Notes under the pieces: generated by a model | Database searches by the model: none | The model's input: the letters and a program-made list of their open reading frames with translations, nothing else | What the model was told of the DNA's origin: nothing | DNA from: Bacillota bacterium | GTDB taxonomy: Bacteria; Bacillota; Bacilli; Paenibacillales; Paenibacillaceae | Reading direction: 5' to 3' | NCBI GenBank assembly: GCA_023418755.1 | Contig: JAEZZE010000349.1 | Location: 1 to 5,238 of the forward strand | DNA: 5,238 bases | Shown: one piece after another, positions 1 through 5,191 of the stretch | Numbering within the stretch: the stretch's first letter is position 1 | Layout: each line of letters starts with the position of its first letter | Position numbers and translations under genes: made by a program

Positions 1-2
1 GT

Positions 3-761
3 TCGGAACAGCTCGCGGAGGGCTCCATCGTAAGCGGGAAGCTGCAGGACGGCAGCGTCGGTCCGGATCAGTTGGCGGCGGGAGCGGTCAATGCGGAAAA
101 AATCGCGGCAAGGAGCGTTAGCTCCTCGCACATTATCCCGCGATCGATTCTGGGCTATCATCTCGGAGAGCAGACGATTACAACGAACCACATCAAGCCG
201 CAATCCGTTACGGACGCTCAGCTTGCGGATGGAAGTATCGGCGAGTCGAAGCTCGCACCGGAAATGCGCGAATGGCTCAACCAATTGCAGCAAGCGCGAA
301 TCTCGGCTGCCAGTCCGATTGTTGAGGAAGAGCCTCTGGAACTCGAGCCGGGCAGCGTGACGGGCGAGCATCTGGCGGAGGGAAGCGTGAGCGGCTCGAA
401 TCTGGAAGAGGGCAGCGTGACGGGCGAGCATATGGCGGAGGGAAGCGTCGGAGAAGAACATCTGTCGTTCGCGCCGGTTATTGCCGAATCGTCGGGAGTG
501 GGGTTATTATTCGGAAATCTCCATTATGCCTTTCATGCCGGAGAGGAATCGATTCGACTGAAGGTAGCTTTCTCCGCACCCTTCGCGAACGACTCTTACA
601 CTTTGGTGGCGATGCCGGATCACTCCTCCTGCTGTTGCGTGCTTGGCAGCAAGTCAACGCACGAAGCGGAAATCATTATCTTCCGAACGCGTCTTGGACC
701 TGAGCCGGAAGGAAATATTCAGTGGATAGCTTTAGGGAATCCCTTGCGGCAATTCAAATAA
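3..761 (+). CDS. Decapeptide-repeat protein with WIAG-type C-terminal tail (5' partial)
   Basis: The reading frame is open from the first bases of the window, so the true start lies upstream; the internal TTG at 72 is an ordinary Leu codon. The visible 252 residues fall into three parts. Residues 1-85 are a run of 10-residue units of form [L/I]-x-x-G-[S/T]-[V/I]-x4. A charged linker follows, and then about four more units at residues 117-153, where GSVTGEH occurs twice. The last ~95 residues form a compact, probably beta-rich domain with PFANDSYTLVAM, a CCC triplet and a near-terminal QWIALGNP. I recall this ending as the 'WIAG-tail' domain of Paenibacillus-type proteins; it also resembles distal domains of phage tail fibres. 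The repeats suggest a solenoid or fibre exposed on a surface. The function is unproven. An acceptor or structural role next to glycosyltransferases is inference. A hairpin terminator follows 8 nt after the stop. Confidence 0.8.
   Translation, partial: SEQLAEGSIVSGKLQDGSVGPDQLAAGAVNAEKIAARSVSSSHIIPRSILGYHLGEQTITTNHIKPQSVTDAQLADGSIGESKLAPEMREWLNQLQQARISAASPIVEEEPLELEPGSVTGEHLAEGSVSGSNLEEGSVTGEHMAEGSVGEEHLSFAPVIAESSGVGLLFGNLHYAFHAGEESIRLKVAFSAPFANDSYTLVAMPDHSSCCCVLGSKSTHEAEIIIFRTRLGPEPEGNIQWIALGNPLRQFK
351..448 (+). repeat. Tandem 30-bp coding repeats with a near-identical 60-bp higher-order unit
   Basis: Within the tail-protein gene, bases 351-388 and 411-448 differ at only about two positions over 38 bases; both begin GGCAGCGTGACGGGCGAGCA. 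Between them lies a more diverged 30-bp unit. The period is 30 bp, equal to one 10-residue protein unit, and the higher-order period is 60 bp. Such identity suggests recent duplication or gene conversion and could allow copy-number change between strains. Confidence 0.85.
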
Positions 762-769
762 TATCGTTC

Positions 770-807
770 AGGGCGGTGCTCTATATTCCGGGTACCGCTC
801 TTTCGGC
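770..807 (+). terminator. Probable intrinsic terminator after the repeat/tail gene
   Basis: AGGGCGGTGCTC (770-781) can pair with GGGTACCGCTCT (790-801) over 12 positions, counting G-U pairs, around an 8-nt loop. It is followed by TTT and a second short T-rich run. It starts 8 nt downstream of the stop codon. The T tract is interrupted (TTTCGGCTTT begins at 801), so efficiency may be modest. Confidence 0.65.
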
Positions 808-832
808 TTTAAATCTGTACGAATAGCCGTTG

Positions 833-857
833 CGAATCGATTCGTCCTACATACAAT
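833..857 (+). promoter_or_regulatory. Possible sigma-E-like -10 element next to a 12-bp palindrome
   Basis: CATACAAT at 850-857 matches the -10 consensus I know for the mother-cell sporulation factor sigma-E (CATACAnT). The perfect palindrome CGAATCGATTCG (833-844) lies just upstream and could be an operator. No convincing sigma-E -35 (ATA-containing) element is seen at the normal distance, so the promoter call is tentative. Transcription from here would start near 864, leaving a short leader before the TTG start at 898. It would also place the upstream ATG (856) inside the promoter. Confidence 0.3.
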
Positions 858-883
858 GTCATGTACACGGTTGCCCGAGCCTG

Positions 884-892
884 AAGGGGTGA
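884..892 (+). promoter_or_regulatory. Ribosome binding site that sets the TTG start of the first glycosyltransferase
   Basis: AAGGGGTGA matches the anti-Shine-Dalgarno complement AAGGAGGTGA except for one missing A. It lies 5 nt before TTG at 898. The upstream in-frame ATG at 856 is preceded by a pyrimidine-rich stretch with no ribosome binding site, so TTG is the better start. Confidence 0.7.
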
Positions 893-897
893 GTAGA

Positions 898-1761
898 TTG
901 GCGATCAAATACGGAAGGAGCGGTTCCGGTTCCGGCAAGCCGAAACTTGCAAGAAGCGGACGAAAAATCTCGGCTAGAAGCGCAACTTCCGCTCATGCGA
1001 GCGACACCGCGCAACCTCCCGAATCTTGGTCGGCTCCAGCCGTATCCGTTATCGTTCCCGTCATGAATGAGCGAAGGACGCTAGGAAGGGTAATTCGGGA
1101 AGCATTCCGGGTTCATCCGCTCGTTGAAGTGATTGCGGTCGTAAACGGGTCTACCGACGGTTCCTTGAGCATTGCAAAGAAAAGCCGCGCGAAAGTGCTG
1201 TTTTATGAACGCCCGCTCGGTCATGACGTTGGAAGGTCGATCGGGGCCAGGGAAGCAAGGGGCGATATTTTATTGTTCATAGATGCCGATATGGTCATTC
1301 CTGCATCCAAGCTAAGATTATTCGTCAAAGCTGTCGCCCAAGGGACGGATGTCGCTCTTAACGACTACTCCGGCCCGGTCAACAAATCGCACGTGCATGG
1401 TGTCGTTCTAGCTAAGCATGCCTTAAATACGTTGATGGGACGGCCCGACCTGAAAGGTTCCTCCATGACGGCGGTTCCGCATGCCCTTAGCCGAAAAGCG
1501 TTGTCCGTTATGGGCATTCAAGCATTGGCCGTACCTCCCTTAGCCCAAACGATAGCGATCCACGAAGGGCTTAAGGTAGAGCGGATATTCCCCGTCAATG
1601 TTGGGCAATTGAACCCTATTCGCACCAAGCGCGAACGCAAAAACTCCCTGGAGCCGATTATTGTAGGAGATCACCTGGAGGCCATTCAATGGTGGTTGGG
1701 AAAAACGGATCCCAGGGGCGGGTACGACGACGGAGGGCGTCAACGGGGGAGGGTAAGGTAA
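898..1761 (+). CDS. Family 2 (GT-A) glycosyltransferase with basic Gly/Ser-rich N-terminal tail
   Basis: This predicted 287-aa cytoplasmic enzyme would transfer a sugar from a nucleotide-sugar donor. From the TTG start, residues 1-45 are low complexity and basic (RSGSGSGKPKLARSGRK). The GT-A domain begins at residue 50 with SVIVPVMNE. A nucleotide-binding-type loop NGSTDGS follows at 83-89, a GDILLFIDADM segment carries the DxD metal site at 129-131, and GDHLEAI lies near 257. The Asp that normally precedes the NGS/DGS loop is Val here (AVVNGS), which may alter donor binding. No membrane segment or signal peptide is seen. The ATG at 856 would add 14 residues but lacks a ribosome binding site. 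An SpsI-like nucleotidyltransferase gene follows 89 nt downstream. The C-terminus (GGRQRGRVR) may be shortened by a frameshift: an adjacent frame continues to 1834. Donor and acceptor cannot be told from sequence. Confidence 0.85.
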   Translation: MAIKYGRSGSGSGKPKLARSGRKISARSATSAHASDTAQPPESWSAPAVSVIVPVMNERRTLGRVIREAFRVHPLVEVIAVVNGSTDGSLSIAKKSRAKVLFYERPLGHDVGRSIGAREARGDILLFIDADMVIPASKLRLFVKAVAQGTDVALNDYSGPVNKSHVHGVVLAKHALNTLMGRPDLKGSSMTAVPHALSRKALSVMGIQALAVPPLAQTIAIHEGLKVERIFPVNVGQLNPIRTKRERKNSLEPIIVGDHLEAIQWWLGKTDPRGGYDDGGRQRGRVR

Positions 1762-1850
1762 CCGGTTTGCCGAAGCGGAAGGCTGGATCTATCGCAAGCG
1801 GTTCTCACGGAGGCTTTCATACAGGATGAAATAATCAAGGAGGAATCGCA

Positions 1851-2576
1851 TTGAAGGCTGTTATGTTGGCAGGCGGATCCGGAACGCGTCTTAAACCGCT
1901 CACCTATTGGACGAATAAGCATTTACTTCCTGTCGGCAACTATCCGATGATCTGCCATGGAATTACGAAATTACGCGATTCGGGGATCCGGGATATCGTC
2001 ATGATTACGAGCCGGGAGGCTTTGGGCAGTTTCGCGAACATACTTGGAAGCGGCCGGGACTGGGGCGTATCTCTTACTTACCGTGTTCAAGAGGAAGCGG
2101 GAGGGATCGCGCAAGCTCTGTTATTGGCTCGGACCGCAATCTTTCCGAAGGAAAAGTTCATCGTACTGCTCGGCGACAATATGTTCGAGGAGAGTTTGCG
2201 ACCGTACCTCGAGCAATTCGCGAAGCTGCCCGAAGGAGCGATGGTGCTGCTCAAAAAAGTCGATGATCCTCGTCGTTACGGTGTTCCCAAACTGGATGCG
2301 ACAAGCGGGAGAATCGTGCTGATCGAGGAAAAGCCGAATCGGCCGTCTTCCGACTTTTGCGTAACCGGCGTCTATTTCTACGATAGCGAAGTGTTTGATC
2401 TGATTGACACGGTTAAGCCTTCCCAGAGAGGCGAACTGGAAATTACGGACGTGAATAATGCCTATGCCCGGAACGGTCGTCTTACCTATAGGGAGCTTGA
2501 AGGATGGTGGACGGACGCCGGAACGTTCGAGTCGTTGGAGGAAGCCGGAAGGAGATTAAAAGGGGCTATCACCTGA
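1851..2576 (+). CDS. Sugar-1-phosphate nucleotidyltransferase, SpsI/RmlA type (short form)
   Basis: This 241-aa enzyme is predicted to join a sugar 1-phosphate (probably glucose 1-phosphate) to dTTP or another NTP, giving an NDP-sugar and pyrophosphate. It starts at TTG 1851, 7 nt after a perfect AAGGAGG (1837-1843). Visible family motifs are the N-terminal LAGGSGTRLKPLT (6-18), the Lys loop TNKHLLPV (21-28), AGGIAQAL (83-90), LGDN with metal-ligand Asp109, EEKP (159-162), GELEITD (194-200) and WTDAGT with the second metal Asp222. Length and wording resemble B. subtilis SpsI, of the spore-coat polysaccharide operon, as I remember it. The ~50-residue C-terminal extension of full-length RmlA is absent. 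It lies between two glycosyltransferases, 30 nt before the second, so it probably makes a donor for them. No dehydratase, epimerase or reductase of the dTDP-rhamnose route is in the window. The class is secure; the exact sugar and nucleotide are inferred. Confidence 0.9.
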   Translation: MKAVMLAGGSGTRLKPLTYWTNKHLLPVGNYPMICHGITKLRDSGIRDIVMITSREALGSFANILGSGRDWGVSLTYRVQEEAGGIAQALLLARTAIFPKEKFIVLLGDNMFEESLRPYLEQFAKLPEGAMVLLKKVDDPRRYGVPKLDATSGRIVLIEEKPNRPSSDFCVTGVYFYDSEVFDLIDTVKPSQRGELEITDVNNAYARNGRLTYRELEGWWTDAGTFESLEEAGRRLKGAIT

Positions 2577-2606
2577 TAGGCTCTCAATCCTAAGGAGGCA
2601 AGTGGA

Positions 2607-4010
2607 ATGTCCGGGTGGAGAGTGAACGCTGTGCGCAGCAAACGCCGCAATCCTTATCGTTCCGGTCCAGGTTCCTCCAGGAGCAAGCTTCGCCGTTCGC
2701 GATCCGCCGCCTTTCGGAGGACCGCTATTCGGGGTAACTCCTATCGGGAGGGTTTCGAAGCAGGATATCGCGAAGGGGTAGAGTTCGGAATTCAAAATTT
2801 TCGAACCTATTTCGAGGGAACGAGCATCGTCATTCCTACTTACAATCAATTAAACATGATCAAACCGTGTATGGACAGCATTGTGCAGAATACGAACGTA
2901 CCGTACGAAATCATCGTCGTGGACAACGCCTCAACGGACGGAACGGCGGATTATTTGCGGAGTCTGGAAGGGCTGGTCAGATTTAGGCTATTGGAGAGCA
3001 ATCGGGGGTTCGCGGGTGCGGTCAACGTCGGCATGATGATGGCCAAAGGCCGCACGATCATGCTTCTTAACAATGATACGCTAGTTACGAAAAGCTGGCT
3101 CGAAAATCTGCTTGCCTGTTTGAACAGCGACGACAAAATCGGAATGGTCGGTCCCATGACCAACTATATCAGCGGAGAGCAGCAGATCGAAGTCCCCTAT
3201 ACGAACATTGCCGATATGCCGCGATTCGCTAGCGAGTATAACCGGTCCGATCCGGCGCGATGGAAACGGATCGACCGCTTGGCCGGTTTTTGTTTGCTAT
3301 TTCGAAGGGAGCTCTTCGAAGAAATCGGATATTTCGACGAAGGTTTCGATATCGGAAACTTCGAGGACGACGATTACAATGTTCGGGTGCGGTTGCTGGG
3401 GAGAAGCCTTGTCATGGCCCAGGATACGTTTATTCATCATTTCGGGAGCGTGAGCATGAAGGCGTTGGGCGACCGTTATCACGAGGTAAACGACAGGAAC
3501 CAGCTCTATTATATGGAAAAATGGCACAATCCAAATGAATGGATTCACCAAGTCCGGGAGCACGAAGCGATGAATCCCGGGGTTCTACCGCATTCGGCGG
3601 TTCTCTATCCCGAGAGGGTGGTCGTTCAGGGGATCGGGGAGAATCGTTATTGGATCGAACAGGGCATGAGGAGATTAGTAAGCGGCGAGCTGTCCGTTCC
3701 GGCAGTTCGGATATCGCAGATCGATTTGCGCCGTTGGCCGTTAGGAGAACCGATTTCCGCGGAGGAGGCGGAATCGCGCTGGCTTGGAAGGGATGAGGAA
3801 TCGGGCTGGGAGTCGGGAGTTGCCGTTCTTGCCGACGGAAGATCTTTTCATGTCGAAGGAAGCAGAGTGCGAGAAATCATCGGGGAGAAAGCCCTCGAGT
3901 CGTGGAACCTCCATCTGAAGCCGAAAAAGACGATTAGCCAAGAAATGCTGGACACTAAAATCCGTTGGCTTCCGATCATTGCTTCCCCCTTGCTTCGCCA
4001 GGTGTTGTGA
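2607..4010 (+). CDS. Family 2 glycosyltransferase with Arg-rich N-tail and extra C-terminal region
   Basis: This 467-aa predicted glycosyltransferase starts at ATG 2607, 8 nt after AAGGAGG (2592-2598). Residues 1-45 are strongly basic (RSKRRNPYRSG, SKLRRSRSAAFRR). They are followed by a heptad-like YREGFEAGYREGVEFG (46-61). The GT-A domain runs from about 73 to 310: SIVIPTYNQ (73-81), VVDNASTDGT (104-113), SNRGFAGAVN (131-140), and LLNNDT (153-158) in the DxD position. Then come RLAGFCLLFRRELFEEIG and the acidic EDDDYNVR (253-260), expected to hold the catalytic base, and FIHHFGS (275-281). This layout is typical of rhamnosyltransferase-like, COG1216-type enzymes. Residues about 335-467 are an unassigned region that looks internally duplicated. 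There is no membrane segment. It is the last gene of the run and is closed by a strong terminator. Linkage and acceptor are unknown; attachment to a spore-surface protein is inference. Confidence 0.88.
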   Translation: MSGWRVNAVRSKRRNPYRSGPGSSRSKLRRSRSAAFRRTAIRGNSYREGFEAGYREGVEFGIQNFRTYFEGTSIVIPTYNQLNMIKPCMDSIVQNTNVPYEIIVVDNASTDGTADYLRSLEGLVRFRLLESNRGFAGAVNVGMMMAKGRTIMLLNNDTLVTKSWLENLLACLNSDDKIGMVGPMTNYISGEQQIEVPYTNIADMPRFASEYNRSDPARWKRIDRLAGFCLLFRRELFEEIGYFDEGFDIGNFEDDDYNVRVRLLGRSLVMAQDTFIHHFGSVSMKALGDRYHEVNDRNQLYYMEKWHNPNEWIHQVREHEAMNPGVLPHSAVLYPERVVVQGIGENRYWIEQGMRRLVSGELSVPAVRISQIDLRRWPLGEPISAEEAESRWLGRDEESGWESGVAVLADGRSFHVEGSRVREIIGEKALESWNLHLKPKKTISQEMLDTKIRWLPIIASPLLRQVL

Positions 4011-4026
4011 GCGATAAAAATGGGCT

Positions 4027-4078
4027 GCTGCTTCATAGCTCCTCTATCTTCAGAGGATGCGGTCGAAGCAGCTTTTTT
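4027..4078 (+). terminator. Strong bipartite intrinsic terminator after the glycosyltransferase run
   Basis: GCTGCTTC (4027-4034) pairs with GAAGCAGC (4065-4072) and is followed directly by TTTTTT (4073-4078). An inner stem, TCCTCT (4040-4045) with AGAGGA (4052-4057), sits within the loop. It lies 16 nt past the TGA at 4008-4010. The ATG at 4020 that opens an upstream extension of the next frame sits just before this hairpin and has no ribosome binding site. Confidence 0.88.
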
Positions 4079-4118
4079 GTCGCGGATGCTTGCCGCAATG
4101 TGGGCGAATGCACCTGTG

Positions 4119-4146
4119 ACAACCGCTAAGAGGCGGGCATATGCTG
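4119..4146 (+). promoter_or_regulatory. Possible sigma-K-like promoter for the small-protein genes
   Basis: An AC at 4119-4120 and CATATGCTG at 4138-4146 are separated by 17 nt. This fits the sigma-K pattern I know (AC, 16-17 nt, CATAnnnTA) with one mismatch in the -10. It lies between a strong terminator and the first small gene, where a promoter is needed. Transcription would start near 4153, leaving a leader of about 45 nt. The motif is short, so chance is possible. Confidence 0.4.
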
Positions 4147-4196
4147 ATCCTGAACGGTTGAATTGCATTCCGCCGAAGATGGAGGAAGGAAATGAC

Positions 4197-4487
4197 ATGC
4201 AGGAATTGTTGACCGAAATCGTCGTGCACCTCTCGCGTTCCCATCAGCAGATGGCCAGAATATTGGACGCGAAACGGCAAGTGACCGTTCGGATGGCTCA
4301 TCTCATTCAGTCATTGCCGGATGAGAATCCCCAACTAAACGGTCTGAACGGTCTGCTGGACAGTTCGACAAATATCGCGAAAAACGTCATTGCTCACCTG
4401 AACAGCTTAGCGGATCTGCAAGAGGCTTTCGCGGATAGCATGACTAATGTCATCAAGGCCATGGGGGATTCTGCGGACGAGGAATAA
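4197..4487 (+). CDS. Small acidic helical protein, first of three related genes (unknown function)
   Basis: I do not recognise this 96-aa protein. The start is ATG 4197, preceded by the purine-rich GGAGGAAGGA (4181-4190). An in-frame extension to ATG 4020 would run through the terminator hairpin and has no ribosome binding site, so I reject it. The sequence has almost no predicted beta or low-complexity content and looks like two or three amphipathic helices: about 3-38, a turn at PDENPQ (41-46), then 47-89, and an acidic tail DSADEE. There are no cysteines, signal peptide or membrane segment. The segment LSRSHQQMARILDAK (12-26) recurs in modified form in the next two proteins, so the three appear to be paralogs. 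It follows the terminator of the glycosyltransferase run and probably heads its own transcript. A role in assembling or scaffolding the surface layer is only a guess from context. Confidence 0.75.
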   Translation: MQELLTEIVVHLSRSHQQMARILDAKRQVTVRMAHLIQSLPDENPQLNGLNGLLDSSTNIAKNVIAHLNSLADLQEAFADSMTNVIKAMGDSADEE

Positions 4488-4520
4488 GAAGATCATTTTG
4501 GGGAAGGGAGGGCAGACGGA

Positions 4521-4853
4521 ATGAGTCGGGAGGAAGCTTACCATATCACTTTGGAAGCCATCGCGAAGATGCAGTGGAATGTAGTTATGATCCTGGAGGC
4601 GAAAGCGGCCGAGGCCGAAAAAGTAAAAAATTGGTTAGTCAATCACGTCACGCAAGATGCGTACGACGCTCATAACGAGCGATTGTCGACCAGCCTGCAG
4701 TTCAACGAACAGAACATCGAGATAATCGACGGACTGTCGAAGCTATGCAACAGTCTGAGCCGCAATATGAAAGCTATTCTGCATCCTGACAGTAACGAAG
4801 ACGATAACATGGCTTCAATGTTCGGCGGATTCGATACAGGAGAACGGAGTTAA
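4521..4853 (+). CDS. Small acidic helical protein, second of three related genes (unknown function)
   Basis: This 110-aa protein is of a family I do not recognise. ATG 4521 is preceded by AGGGAGG (4505-4511) at 9 nt, and the gene begins 33 nt after its upstream relative. The segment LEAIAKMQWNVVMILEAK (11-28) aligns with residues 9-26 of the first protein. A second stretch, NEQNIEIIDGLSKL (62-75) through NMKAIL (82-87), resembles NIAKNVIAHLNSL...NVIKAM in the first. Residues 5-40 and 55-87 look helical. The end (88-110) is polar, rich in Asp, Asn, Gly and Met, and probably disordered. One Cys (76) is present; there is no signal peptide or membrane segment. The stop and the start of the next gene share one base (TAATG), which indicates translational coupling and suggests that the products are needed together. 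Confidence 0.78.
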   Translation: MSREEAYHITLEAIAKMQWNVVMILEAKAAEAEKVKNWLVNHVTQDAYDAHNERLSTSLQFNEQNIEIIDGLSKLCNSLSRNMKAILHPDSNEDDNMASMFGGFDTGERS

Positions 4854-5191
4854 TGAGTCGGCTGCAGAGGGAATGGGAGATTAAACTTCAGCTCATGGGA
4901 GCCATATCCAGAAGCCAGATGGCGCTTGCGAAAATATTGGAGAACGTGTCGGAGGTAACGGATCACGTCGGGGTTTCTCCTGCGACCTTGCAAGAACATG
5001 CGCGAATTCTGAACGGAATGCAGGGAGCCCTGCTCAGAACGGTAATCGGAACAAGCTGGCGCCCGCCCGTATCGGGGACGCCGTCCGAGCCTTGGCTATC
5101 CGATGCCGTAACGTGTGCAAACGAATCCCTGGAGGTGTCTCGGATTGAAACGCAAAAGGCGTTCCGCGCGCGCCGGAAAAGGCGGAAGTAA
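4853..5191 (+). CDS. Small helical protein with very basic C-terminus, third of three related genes
   Basis: This 112-aa protein of unknown function is translated from ATG 4853, inside the TAATG overlap with the gene before it. AGGAG (4838-4842) and CGGAG (4845-4849) are the possible ribosome binding sites. Residues 12-32, containing ISRSQMALAKILENV, match the core of the two upstream proteins; SRSHQQMARIL in the first is the closest. After the first helices (3-64) there is a proline-rich linker, WRPPVSGTPSEPW (69-81), not found in the relatives. A last helix follows, ending in KAFRARRKRRK. Unlike its acidic relatives it is therefore basic at the end, which could let it bind an acidic partner; this is inference. 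The basic end lies in the 47-nt overlap with the next gene and may partly reflect constraint from that frame. Confidence 0.75.
   Translation: MSRLQREWEIKLQLMGAISRSQMALAKILENVSEVTDHVGVSPATLQEHARILNGMQGALLRTVIGTSWRPPVSGTPSEPWLSDAVTCANESLEVSRIETQKAFRARRKRRK
5131..5137 (+). promoter_or_regulatory. Ribosome binding site inside the third small gene
   Basis: GGAGGTG is a near-perfect Shine-Dalgarno sequence placed 7 nt before TTG 5145. It lies inside the coding sequence of the third small gene and supports an overlapping start for the following gene. Confidence 0.7.

Noticed and set aside
351..448. CRISPR-like array
   Set aside because: The repeats are contiguous, in frame and translate to a regular 10-residue protein unit; there are no unique spacers.
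546..556. GAATCGATTCG inside the tail-protein gene, matching the intergenic palindrome
   Set aside because: It encodes ordinary Glu-Ser-Ile-Arg codons inside a conserved domain; two short copies are not enough to claim an operator family.
856..897. ATG 856 as the start of the first glycosyltransferase
   Set aside because: There is no ribosome binding site upstream and the ATG overlaps a possible promoter -10; TTG 898 follows AAGGGGTGA and gives a tail like that of the neighbouring glycosyltransferase.
1818..1825. CATACAGG as a second sigma-E-like -10 before the nucleotidyltransferase
   Set aside because: It matches only the CATACA part, has no -35, and lies in a stretch that looks like former coding sequence of the upstream gene.
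1540..1922. Minus-strand open frames over the glycosyltransferase end and the nucleotidyltransferase start
   Set aside because: They lie opposite clear coding sequence, have no recognisable motifs, and are best explained as shadows of the + strand genes.
4020..4196. N-terminal extension of the first small protein from ATG 4020 (155 aa)
   Set aside because: It runs through a strong hairpin plus T6 terminator, lacks a ribosome binding site at 4020 and has an unlike composition; ATG 4197 has a purine-rich site just upstream.
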